A stretch of DNA of 64,000 bases from Cylindrotheca closterium (taxonomy: Eukaryota > Bacillariophyta > Bacillariophyceae > Bacillariales > Bacillariaceae): contig CAKOGP040001825.1 of assembly GCA_933822405.4 (NCBI GenBank), positions 310,001-374,000 of the forward strand, read 5' to 3'. Shown here in pieces: positions 46,247 to 55,646 of the stretch (position 1 is the first letter of the stretch; each line of letters starts with the position of its first letter). The position numbers and the translations under genes are program-made. The notes beneath the pieces are model-generated. The model worked only from the letters and a program-made list of their open reading frames with translations. It ran no database searches and had not been told where the DNA came from.

Positions 46247-47101
46247 GATTCTTGCGCCATTTGAGCCATCTGATTGGCCAAGAGCAACAACGTGACGTCA
46301 CAACACACCAAGACCTGGATCCAACTCCAACATGAAACTCACCCACTGGGCTGACATCTTTTTTCCAATTCGCTGCGGGACAATCCCAACGAATTTCCGC
46401 TGCGTCCAAAAGTGCGGCCTTCGGAGGATGATTGATTTCCCATTGTTGAATATTAATCCTGTGAATGCTGCGATGAGAAAGCAGTCAAGCAAGCAACAAT
46501 CAAAGAACGAATGGAAAATGAGATTTGGCAATTCCACAGAACTTTTGATGATGCTTCGGTTTGTATGTGTCACCGCGTAAAATTTTTATGAGAAGGAACG
46601 AATGTAATCTACGGGTGCACGTACGTACATCTAGTACTTTAGAGGCAGCCTCACTTGGCGTGCTTGGAGCGGAGGAGTTGGAGGGCGTTTGGAAAATCTG
46701 GGGAAAAAATCATGTTTTATGGTATATAAAAAATATTATACTACAAAAGATTGTTGCTGGAGGGAGAGAGGCGACTGACTCCCAATACAGTTCCAGTAGA
46801 TACACGTATACGTGTACTGTACATCCAAACATCAGCACGTGCACAACCAAAAACTGAAAAAAGACTTGGAGAAGAATACTGTACTGAACTGTACTGTACA
46901 AGTAGAGCAGCGGAAGGATAAGGAAGAAAGGCAAAAGGAGTAAACTACACAAACTACACAAACTACAGTTCTACAGCACCGTACAGTAGACACAATCCCA
47001 AAGCCAAAACAAAACTAAAGACGAAAGACAAACGACGAGAAAGCAGAAACAAATGGCTCATGTTTGCATTATAATAAACATTTATAGCGCACACATAAAC
47101 G
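46247..47101. promoter_or_regulatory. Divergent spacer upstream of the RING and ALIX-like genes
   Basis: 855 bp with no supported gene. It contains a 16-bp perfect palindrome at 46801-46816 with two ACGTG cores, and several TGTACTG words (46863-46900 and 46978-46990). These may be regulatory, since both flanking genes start here. Confidence 0.4.
46801..46816. promoter_or_regulatory. 16-bp perfect palindrome TACACGTATACGTGTA
   Basis: The sequence equals its own reverse complement and holds two inverted ACGTG cores, the core bound by many bZIP and bHLH factors. It lies about 285 bp before the ALIX-like start and 555 bp before the RING gene start. A binding role is a guess. Confidence 0.4.
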
Positions 47102-49717
47102 ATGACCTTGCCGGAAGTTGTCTTGCCTTTGCGGCTGACCAATCCTCGTCATGATCTACAGGGAATGCTCATGGAATGGATGTCTCTTGATGCGAGGTAC
47201 GATCCAAGAGACTGTCTCCCAGACTTGCAACTCTTGTCCAAACTTCGTTTTGAGATGGCAACTTGCATCAATGAAAAGAATGGGCACGAACAGGCCTGGG
47301 CGGCCAAACCAGTCTTGCATCAATATTATCACGGCCTGCTACAATGCGAAAAATACAAGATTGGTGGATTGCTGGATTTGGCAGAAAAACGTTCCCTCAC
47401 ACTCGAATGGGAATCGGCCATTATGGTGGAACGCCAAGTCGGCCACTCTCTAGAGTTTGAAAAGGTCAATCTCATTTGGAATTTAGCCAGCATGGAAGCT
47501 TATCAAGCGCTGGGTCAACCTAGGGATTTGAATGGATACAAGGCGGCGGCCCGCCATTTCGAGGTTGCGGCGAGTTGGTTGCATCAAATGAACTCGTCGT
47601 CGTCGTCGTCGTCGTCGTTTTCTCCCAACAAGCCGTTTCCCTTTTTGGATTTTTATCCTTCCTTGATTCGATTGTGGAAAGGATTACTGCTAGCAGAAGC
47701 TCAACACTGTGCCTTTCAATCCCATCGGTGCAGTTTTCAACCCGATCATGAGACTCTGGCGGAAATGGCAGTGGCGGCCGTGAGCATGTATTCCTCTCTG
47801 AAAGCGCTCTTGCAACAAAAGGAGGACTCCTCTCGGACACCCATTTTGAGTCAACCATTGATTCAAGAATGGGGGCGTCTCATTCAAGGAATGTTGCTGT
47901 ACATGAAATTCATGGTCACCTATCACCATGCCGTGGATTGTCGTCAAAAATCGTTGTACAGCAGGGAGGCCCTATTGCTCAAAGTTGCAGGAAAAGAGGC
48001 CAAGGAATTCTTGCAAGTATATGAAAAAGGCGATTTGTCATCCTCCTTTGGTGATTTGGAAGCTACCATGCGAAATTCAATCTTGGAAATTGAGGAACGC
48101 ATCCAACAAACCAGTCTCCAAATTGAACCAGAAGAAGCTCCACCAACGTCCAATGCCAGTGCTAGTGCCGCTACTATTACCTCAGTACCTGTTACTACTA
48201 TTACTAATACTGATGCTGCTGCGAAAGCAACCGGCGAAGAGGAATTGGAACAGGCACTGCCAAAGCTCACGGGAAGCAGTCAAACCTATATATTACCATT
48301 GGAACGGATATTGCAATCATATCCTAAGGAACCCCTATTTTCATCCTTTGCGAATTTGCAACAGTCGGTGGCACGCAAACAGAGTGCTGTTGGTAACAAC
48401 AACAAAAGCAAATCGGACATGAATATGTCCAAACAAGCCATGGCATTTCGATCCAACATGGATTCCATGTTGCTCGAATTATCCATGGAAGTGGAGGAAA
48501 AACGGACCGAGACGCGACAATTATTGGCACAAGTCAAATTGCCCTACTCTCTGACAGCTTATCAACAAGAATCTCAAGGCGGTGGGATTCCACCCGATTT
48601 GTGGCATCGGGTGGAGGCTATCCAAAAGGATCGATTGGTGGAATTGCTCAAGCAAGGATTGTGGAATTTGCAAGATGCGTCGGAATCGGCCTTGAGAATA
48701 CACAAACAAGCCAAAAGTCAACTGGACTTGGATCTCGAAAACGATAGGGCCTTTCGGATGGAAAATCCCTCCTTTCACGGGCGGAATACCAAACAATTGC
48801 AACTCTTGTATCGAGAACAATTGTCAAATTATCATCGATTGCTATCTGCGGCCAGGGAAGGAGACGCGGTGCTGATACAGCGTGCCGAACTGCTCGACAC
48901 AAATCCCAAATTCAAACTGTTGCATTTCAAAAAATCCCAACTGAACAAGCTTTTGCCGGCCAGAAAGACCTGCGAAGCGATTAATGTGACACAATTGTCT
49001 GCTTTGATTTTGCGGCTCAATCGCATGTTTGGCGAACAAGATACCATGCTGCATACGCTGCGGGAAGACTTGCATTCCTTTGACATTGGGATACAACTGC
49101 GGAAAAAGACTTCGGTCAATCACAAACGAGATTGTGTATACACGTCATCCTACTTTGAAGGACCCTTTCGGGAGAGAATGAAAGGTATCCGAAAACATTT
49201 GGATTCGGAGAAACCTCTTTTGGAAGAGATTCTAGAAGCAAACAAACAGTTTGTGCAAGCAAGGCACGAACAAACGTCGGGCAAGTGTTCGTCGGCAGAT
49301 GATTGTATTGCAGTGCTTGAAGAAGCTATTGAAGAGCTCGATCAAATTTCCAACCATTTAGAAGAAGGCAAGAACTTCTATAGCAATATTACCTTGAAGC
49401 TAGAGACGCTCCGGGGTCAAGTGGACGAGCTTTCCACAAAGTTAACGGTAGAACGCTTGGAGTATGATGATAGGGAGGGTCGCGATCGTCAAGAGGAAGC
49501 CGATGCTATCATGGCAAAACGACTCAGTCAAGACACACCCGCCGCTGCAGCAGCTGCCGCCGCCGGTGTGGCCAGAGGGCAACTAGGGTGGGTGGACGAT
49601 GAAAAAGTGGCAACCTTGGTGGCCATGGATTTTGACCCAGCGAACGTCGTCGAAGCGCTCAAGAATAAGAACAATGACGTGGACGCTGCTCTCAATGAAT
49701 TATTGTCTGCTGGGTAA
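47102..49717 (+). CDS. Bro1/ALIX-type protein with C-terminal UBA domain
   Basis: 871 residues, single exon, ATG at 47102. The N-terminal 350 residues or so fit a BRO1 domain (KYKIGGLLDLAEKRSLTLEW, then EFEKVNLIWNLASMEAYQAL), which binds ESCRT-III. A poly-Ser run from a TCG repeat interrupts it near residue 165. Residues about 400-790 match the helical ALIX V domain, which binds YPxL motifs and ubiquitin. ALIX and Bro1 usually end in a Pro-rich tail. Here an Ala run is followed by a UBA-like domain (VDDEKVATLVAMDFDPANVV ... DAALNELL). The protein probably acts in endosomal sorting of ubiquitinated cargo. Confidence 0.88.
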   Translation: MTLPEVVLPLRLTNPRHDLQGMLMEWMSLDARYDPRDCLPDLQLLSKLRFEMATCINEKNGHEQAWAAKPVLHQYYHGLLQCEKYKIGGLLDLAEKRSLTLEWESAIMVERQVGHSLEFEKVNLIWNLASMEAYQALGQPRDLNGYKAAARHFEVAASWLHQMNSSSSSSSSFSPNKPFPFLDFYPSLIRLWKGLLLAEAQHCAFQSHRCSFQPDHETLAEMAVAAVSMYSSLKALLQQKEDSSRTPILSQPLIQEWGRLIQGMLLYMKFMVTYHHAVDCRQKSLYSREALLLKVAGKEAKEFLQVYEKGDLSSSFGDLEATMRNSILEIEERIQQTSLQIEPEEAPPTSNASASAATITSVPVTTITNTDAAAKATGEEELEQALPKLTGSSQTYILPLERILQSYPKEPLFSSFANLQQSVARKQSAVGNNNKSKSDMNMSKQAMAFRSNMDSMLLELSMEVEEKRTETRQLLAQVKLPYSLTAYQQESQGGGIPPDLWHRVEAIQKDRLVELLKQGLWNLQDASESALRIHKQAKSQLDLDLENDRAFRMENPSFHGRNTKQLQLLYREQLSNYHRLLSAAREGDAVLIQRAELLDTNPKFKLLHFKKSQLNKLLPARKTCEAINVTQLSALILRLNRMFGEQDTMLHTLREDLHSFDIGIQLRKKTSVNHKRDCVYTSSYFEGPFRERMKGIRKHLDSEKPLLEEILEANKQFVQARHEQTSGKCSSADDCIAVLEEAIEELDQISNHLEEGKNFYSNITLKLETLRGQVDELSTKLTVERLEYDDREGRDRQEEADAIMAKRLSQDTPAAAAAAAAGVARGQLGWVDDEKVATLVAMDFDPANVVEALKNKNNDVDAALNELLSAG

Positions 49718-50012
49718 GCAATGTATACATCGCATTGTGTGCAATGTCAATGTAGGCACGGTGTGATATAAAACATACAAGGAATGCTATAGGCAATCTC
49801 GAAAATAAAATCTGTTTCTATGATCACATTACCGCGCACCTATTGCATCGTCACATGTGGGCGATGGAATCTTTGCATTCGGATCGAATCGGATCTTGCT
49901 ACAAACAAGAATGATAAAGAAAAAAAATCTTAGAAAAACTGGCTTTTAGATTAGTAAATACAATACAAGGATGGTTCCTGTACAAACTTCTGCATTCCCT
50001 CGAACAAGGTGA

Positions 50013-50504
50013 TCACAAGAAGTAAGCAAACGCTGAAAGCACGAGACTCAGCACAGCGAAGGACTTGGGGGCGGAAGAGATATTGGATCCTTCGGCGCCT
50101 TCTGGTTCTAATGAGGCGAGCTTAGTTGGAAGGTCGGTGAAAGCAGAGGTTGGGCAGCTATCACTGTCGTATGTGGATGTGTAGTCTACTTCCCAAATAG
50201 GTCCGTTAACCTGAATTGTAGAATCACACACAAGAGATTGAGAATGCTGTCGATCAAGAAAAGAATAACATAGCTGGCATCAAATACTTACAACACAGTT
50301 TCCGTTCACGACAACCAAGACACACCCCTCATCAGCAGTGGCCTTGAGCGAACAGCAGTCACCATTGAAAGCATGTGTGGCAATCATTTCAACACAGCCC
50401 AAATCAGCCTTGTAACTGAGTGGGAATCCAACATTCTTCACTTCTTGTCCAGCGACAGAAGCGACGAGGAGAGCGGCAAGGAAATAGTGGAAAGTTCTGA
50501 ACAT
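50013..50504 (-). CDS. Small secreted Cys-containing protein, paralogue A
   Basis: Two exons, 50292-50504 and 50013-50210, phase 0 across an 81-nt intron (GTAAGT...ATTCAG); 136 residues. A signal peptide (FLAALLVASVAG) is followed by a Cys-containing domain with CVEMIATHAFNGDCCSLKAT, GCVLVVVNGNC and WEVDYTSTYDSDSC. A Ser/Thr/Pro region and a C-terminal hydrophobic tail (SFAVLSLVLSAFAYFL) follow, typical of a GPI-anchor signal. It shares order, intron position and last-exon length (198 nt) with the divergent gene next to it. Function unknown; probably cell-surface or cell-wall. Confidence 0.85.
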
Positions 50505-50802
50505 CTTTGAAAATTTGGGGGGGTGCCGATGCTTTCGTTTGAATTGTTTCAAATAGAAATTTGTGAGTGACAATGGTTTTAGTGAACGTTCACACATGTA
50601 AACTCCATGTAAACGGTTTGCGCGACAAATTGAGAACGACTACTTTTTTACTTAAAGACATATCGGCCGGCGTTTCTTGCCACAACGACCAATTGGACAG
50701 TTAGGTCATTTGAGATGGCGCACCAACAATGGTCATCCGTTTTCCGAGCACCTTCACTGCGCTGCACCAAGATCAAACTGCACGTTGCATAAAAGGAGCA
50801 CC
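50505..50802. promoter_or_regulatory. Head-to-head promoter region of the secreted paralogue pair
   Basis: 298 bp between the two ATGs. It has a run of G at 50517-50523 and AT-rich stretches around 50640-50660. Shared control of the two genes is likely from geometry. Confidence 0.4.
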
Positions 50803-51309
50803 ATGAAGACTATTATTCGTTTTGCATTGTTAGCGATCGCCATTCTATCAGTAGGCGTGACTGGCCAATCAAACTATGAGGAAGGACGCTTTGCTCTGTC
50901 TGACTCAAGACCTCAATCTTGTGAATTGATTATTGACACCAGCCGATTCTATGGAACCTGCTGCTCCTTGAATACAACTACGGCGAATGGATGTGTCCTC
51001 AACGTCAAGAACGGATGGTGCAGAGTAAGTTTGCAAAATTCGTGACACCAAGGCTGCCTTCCTGTTGGATGCAACTCACGCATTCATTGTCTGGATTTTT
51101 TCTTCAAAAAGATTACTGGACAGTTTTGGTCGTACACATGGAACTCGACCGATGATCGTATCACATGTGATGGTTCTGAATTTGAAATTGAATACACCCC
51201 AGATAGAACAACCGCCACAGGAGGAACAAATACTGACTCTCCAGCAGCCAGTGTCCCTCTTGCTGGCTTGGTAGCTCTTTCGGCAGCAATTTCCGCTTTC
51301 CTTCTCTAG
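50803..51309 (+). CDS. Small secreted Cys-containing protein, paralogue B
   Basis: Two exons, 50803-51024 and 51112-51309, phase 0 across an 87-nt intron (GTAAGT...AAAAAG); 139 residues. A signal peptide (FALLAIAILSVGVTG) is followed by SCELIIDTSRFYGTCCSLNT, GCVLNVKNGWC and FWSYTWNSTDDRITC, aligning Cys by Cys with paralogue A. A Thr/Ser/Pro region leads to a hydrophobic GPI-type tail (VPLAGLVALSAAISAFLL). Sequence identity to A is moderate, so the duplication is not recent. No known family recognised. Confidence 0.85.
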
Positions 51310-52054
51310 AGTTATAGGTATGGGTTCACTGGTTGTTATGCAGCAACCAACAAAAGGAGATGGTTTACTTCTTGCTTGTCTTTCTGGGAGCCAAGAATAC
51401 TGCTATCCATGAAAATTCTGATTTCTTTGTAACTAGTTAATAAAATAATGTCTCTGTGCAGAAGAGAGGGTCTTGGCAATGTTCTTTCTTGTTTCGTTTC
51501 AACCACATCGCATAGTCGTCTTATATGTATGACGGGGTTCCTACCTGTACCGGTAGATGTATGCATTGCAATCTCGGAAGACTTTGAGTGAGGAATTGAA
51601 ATTGGCAGCAATCAATCATGTCGAACCTGAACTGGTAATCTGTTCCATCCCTTGTTTTTTTATAAAAGAAGCTCCTATTCTGTCAGTTTACACCGTACTA
51701 CCGTACTGAGATAAACATTTCCACCACGCTCAAAGAGTAATACTGGTGCATAGTACTTTCTTCGCTACAAGTGTAAGCTCGGGGAGCAGTCTTATTTTGT
51801 CAGTTGGTACTGCGCCCTGACATGACCACTGCCACCATACCAATACCTAAGCTAAGCAAATGCCTATTCTTTCGCTACTACCTATTACTGGTACATTATA
51901 TGTGCTACGTTCACGTTGGGAGAGCAACACTGGCAAGGCGCAGCGCGGCGTCGGACGGACAAGATGTATGATTCATTCGACCAATTCGACGTGATTGTGG
52001 GTTCAGGAATTTTCTTTTTTCTTTCTTTCATCACAAGTTCTGAACTGATACTCT
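51310..52054. other. Spacer upstream of CLN3
   Basis: 745 bp with no supported gene. It holds TATAAAAG at 51661-51668 and a TACCGGTA palindrome at 51548-51555. Short frames on both strands have no domain support. Confidence 0.4.
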
Positions 52055-53476
52055 ATGGAAATGGCCGTCGTGGCAACTGCAATATCGTCTCTCACCAATT
52101 CTAGAAACTATCAACCAGTGTCTGTCGATGCGGACGCTGTGCCAGAAGATGAATTGGAAACTGTGACATCGCCACCTACGCCATTCTGGCATTTGGTTGT
52201 TTCCTTCTGGATGTTGGGATTGCTCAACAATGCCTCTTATGTCATTATGATTGCCTGTGCCAAAAATATAAGTGAGGGAGGAACAGCACTGGTTTTCTTA
52301 GCCAATGTGGGGCCTTCGATGATGGTCAAGCTGAGTGCGCCTTATTGGTTCGATCATGTCTCATACAAGCATCGCATGTTCCTGGCCACAGTGGCAATGG
52401 TGGGGAGCTTTTCCTTGGTGGCCTCCAATAGTAGCGAAGACGCGGCAACAACAAGTTCTAGCAAAGTTGTTCTGGCGTGGAAGCTACTGGGAGTTGCATT
52501 GGGGAGCTTGCAAAGTGGCTTGGGCGAGGCGAGCTTGTTGGCACTTGCCGGAAAGTGCGATGGAGAAAAGTCTAGTTCAACGGACTCCAAACGTCAGTGT
52601 TTGACCTGCTTTTCGTCGGGAACCGGAATGGCAGGAGTCTTTGGATTTTTCTGGAAATGGTTATGGAATGACCTGTTTGGTCTGCCGGTGTCGACCATGC
52701 TGTGGTTTGCTATGGTACTCCCAGTAGGATATTGGTATACCTTTCGACATGTGATGAAAATTGAATCCCAACTACCACCCATTGCAGTAGCTAGCGAAAG
52801 CTCTGTTCCCGAAGACGCAGCGCCCTCAGAAGAAAGCGCTCTAGCCAATGATGTCTCTTTAGAAGCGTCCGATGCCCCCCAAAGGATAGGACATCGAACA
52901 AAGATTGAGAATATGACGGCATATCAACGCTTTTATTTTGTGGTGCGATTGTGGCCATACATTGTGCCACTCTTCACAGTGTATGCATCAGAGTATGCGT
53001 TACAATCAGGAACTTGGACTGCGATTGGTTTTCCGGTGGACGATGTTAAATCGAGGGACCGCTTCTTTCAATTCAGCAATTGGATGTACCAAGCAGGGGT
53101 GTTCTTGTCACGAAGTAGCGGTACACTTTGGACTGCTCCAATATGGATCTTGTGGCTAATGCCTGGGTTGCAATGCGTCAATTTGGCCTTGTTCTCATAT
53201 GTCGCAAGCCACGCCAGCACCACATCACTCTACAACCCAGCAACTCTCTACTTTGGAGCCTTTTATGCAGGTCTCTTGGGTGGTGCCTGCTATATCAACG
53301 CCTACACGCGGATATGCAAAGATATCGCTTTGGAGTACCAAGAGTTTGCATTGAGTAGTACCAGCGTTGGAGAATCCCTTGGTATTGTAGTAGCGGACAT
53401 ACTTGGATTATTCATTCAAGCTTGCCTGTATCGAACGAATGGGCTAGATGGAGCAATTGTTCAGTGTCCGCTTTAA
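52055..53476 (+). CDS. CLN3: CLN3/battenin-type lysosomal or vacuolar membrane protein
   Basis: 473 residues, single exon. It has about ten to eleven hydrophobic segments. The first carries the CLN3 signature FWMLGLLNNASYVIMIACAK; later matches are QSGLGEASLLALAG, SSGTGMAGVFGFFW, VYASEYALQSGTW and AFYAGLLGGACYINAYTRI. A hydrophilic loop of about 60 residues lies in the middle. CLN3 is needed for lysosomal glycerophosphodiester clearance and ion balance. In an alga it would sit on vacuolar or endosomal membranes. The length is close to human CLN3 (438). Confidence 0.93.
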   Translation: MEMAVVATAISSLTNSRNYQPVSVDADAVPEDELETVTSPPTPFWHLVVSFWMLGLLNNASYVIMIACAKNISEGGTALVFLANVGPSMMVKLSAPYWFDHVSYKHRMFLATVAMVGSFSLVASNSSEDAATTSSSKVVLAWKLLGVALGSLQSGLGEASLLALAGKCDGEKSSSTDSKRQCLTCFSSGTGMAGVFGFFWKWLWNDLFGLPVSTMLWFAMVLPVGYWYTFRHVMKIESQLPPIAVASESSVPEDAAPSEESALANDVSLEASDAPQRIGHRTKIENMTAYQRFYFVVRLWPYIVPLFTVYASEYALQSGTWTAIGFPVDDVKSRDRFFQFSNWMYQAGVFLSRSSGTLWTAPIWILWLMPGLQCVNLALFSYVASHASTTSLYNPATLYFGAFYAGLLGGACYINAYTRICKDIALEYQEFALSSTSVGESLGIVVADILGLFIQACLYRTNGLDGAIVQCPL

Positions 53477-53661
53477 CCAGAGCTATCTATCGAGTCGTTG
53501 CTGAAAAACATGCTGCTCCGCTACCGGTACATGTAGCAATTCAATGCCAACCAGCTATTAATAGATAAATATCAAAGTAAGAGTTGTTCTAATGTGCTTT
53601 TGTAATTATGAATCTTGTACAGCGTCTATTAAATGTATAGATACGGAGTAGCAGTTTCTTG

Positions 53662-55206
53662 CTATGCCTCTAGGATTTCGTGCATTTCGTGTCTGTCATG
53701 GACTTGATGCATTTCGTGTACTGCGTTCATATTGTGGATTTCGTGTCCTTCGCGCAGTTGCGATTGGGACGCGACAGTGGTTGGCGTCCCCAGTTCGCTA
53801 TGTTGAACTGCGGTCTTCTCATCTCGCATCATTACGACAGCGGCGGTGACGACAACAACAAAAGCTCCAATCAACGCAAAGATGACAAAGTTTAACGTGT
53901 GCCATCCCACTATTCCGCTACCCCCAAGCGAATAGATATACCCCGTTGAGAAAATGAGCAAACCACTGAAAAAGAATACAACTCCCTCATTGGCTGCTTG
54001 TACCTTGGCTTTCAATTCCGGCGCCGCCCGATAGGATCTCGTAACCCACATGGAAGCAGAAGAAAATCCAAAGTTCCACCCAACTCCAAGAAGCATAAGT
54101 CCGACATACCAGGCAACAATATCGTCCTTATTGTCGTTGGTGAACAACACATGGACCAGAGTAGCTCCGAGAAACATAACAAGGGCCACTCCAGCAGCCT
54201 TTATCACACCTTGAGTCTTGATGAATGTACCACTAAAGAACCCCGGTGAATACATTGACAAGAAGTGAAATTCAATCACTGTCAGAGAAGCTCTCGATGA
54301 GAATCCCACCTCCCCCATTGCAAGGCGGAAAATGGACATGGGCATTGCCATGATAGCCCAAGTCAGAATCGATAGACATACGGGCAGTATGAATTCTGGA
54401 CTCTTCAATATCAGCCGTAGTTCCTTGGGAGCCGATGATATTCTAAGTTCCTCTGTTCCATTTGGCACTGGTAATCTTTCGACATCTCGTCCCTGTTCTT
54501 GTTGTCGTTTCTCCATTTCACTTTGTATTCTGTTTTGCTTGATCTGCTCTTCGATCGGTGAAGGAAAATGGACCATGTAGACGAAGAGTGCTTGTGCAAA
54601 GTGAAAGCAAGCAGCCACCACAAAGACACCGAAATGTTGCATGTTGGGTTCGTCTCCAAACTTTCCCACAGTAGCATGAGCAGCTTCTGGACCCGCAAAG
54701 GATGCAATGCAGCCACCGCAGAGCACCCACGTCATTGCTTTCGACTGAAAATTGGTGGGCACCACCTCCATTGCTGCAAATCTCAGATACATTCCGATTC
54801 CACTGCCAGCTCCCATGAAGATGTTGGCCACCAAGACCAGCACTGTCGAAGAGTAAAAGAGGCCAATACAACTCAATAGTACCCCCAAATTTGCCATGCA
54901 TATGCCGCACCAGAACCCAATGTGGCGACCATAATTCTTGAAAACCCACGGCGTGAAGGCCACCGAGACGAAGGACATGCCAAGAAAGAATAAGCCCAGT
55001 GCAAATGGTGTCAGTGTGACATCCCCACCAACAGACTTGACAACTACAGCCCCTGTGCCAACCACCAATGTCATTGCAGAGACGACACAGGAAAAGGCTA
55101 GCACCAGGAAGGCGATATCATATTTTTGCCGTGTCGTCAACGTTGATTGTGTGCCACTAACATCATTCTCCGGTTGTTGTGGTTGTGTGGATTGTTCTGC
55201 TGCCAT
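53662..55206 (-). CDS. Major facilitator superfamily transporter with His/Met-rich tail
   Basis: 514 residues from the ATG at 55206; the longer frame starts at TTG. About twelve hydrophobic segments with a central hydrophilic loop (about residues 215-265) fit the MFS 6+6 layout. Family-like segments include GLFFLGMSFVSVAFTPWVFK, MGAGSGIGMYLRFAAMEVVP and GVGWNFGFSSASMWVTRSYR. The substrate cannot be told. The C-terminal tail repeats a His-x-x-His pattern (GHEIHNMNAVHEMHQVHD, then RHEMHEILEA), which could bind metal ions. It is convergent with CLN3. Confidence 0.87.
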   Translation of the reverse strand: MAAEQSTQPQQPENDVSGTQSTLTTRQKYDIAFLVLAFSCVVSAMTLVVGTGAVVVKSVGGDVTLTPFALGLFFLGMSFVSVAFTPWVFKNYGRHIGFWCGICMANLGVLLSCIGLFYSSTVLVLVANIFMGAGSGIGMYLRFAAMEVVPTNFQSKAMTWVLCGGCIASFAGPEAAHATVGKFGDEPNMQHFGVFVVAACFHFAQALFVYMVHFPSPIEEQIKQNRIQSEMEKRQQEQGRDVERLPVPNGTEELRISSAPKELRLILKSPEFILPVCLSILTWAIMAMPMSIFRLAMGEVGFSSRASLTVIEFHFLSMYSPGFFSGTFIKTQGVIKAAGVALVMFLGATLVHVLFTNDNKDDIVAWYVGLMLLGVGWNFGFSSASMWVTRSYRAAPELKAKVQAANEGVVFFFSGLLIFSTGYIYSLGGSGIVGWHTLNFVIFALIGAFVVVVTAAVVMMRDEKTAVQHSELGTPTTVASQSQLREGHEIHNMNAVHEMHQVHDRHEMHEILEA

Positions 55207-55646
55207 TGTAGGACTATTTCCAGGATGTTCAATCGTCAATGGGTCTTTACAAGAACAATTAACCGAGCCTCAGCAGTTCCACAGACACACTCACACCACA
55301 CAAACACTTTGTGAATAAGATTGGTGCGACCTCTCAACGTACTTTGATTTTTGGCCTTGACTTGATTTCAAAATCTCGCAAAAACTTGCATGAACAGACT
55401 TGATCCGAACTTTTTTGGCCACGCAAGAAATAGGCCGCACCAATCAGAGCGCTCTATCATTGAGGAAAGCATCTTTATTTGAGTCGTACTAAACATGAAA
55501 GAAAATTCATGCTCTGACTTGCGACGTCACGCAGGACATGTAACATATGTAAGGTCGAATAGAAGGCGAGCTAATGCAAATTGAAAATACATGCGATGAT
55601 GTACTGGACACATTTTGATGCATCCAATATATTAGTAAGTAGTCTG
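55207..55646. other. Spacer between the MFS and ER J-protein genes
   Basis: 440 bp. It contains the upstream region of the MFS gene and the 3' end of the J-protein gene. Nothing else recognised. Confidence 0.35.

Noticed and set aside
46561..46961. Short frames on both strands upstream of the ALIX-like gene
   Set aside because: No domain, no conserved character; the region is better explained as a divergent promoter spacer.
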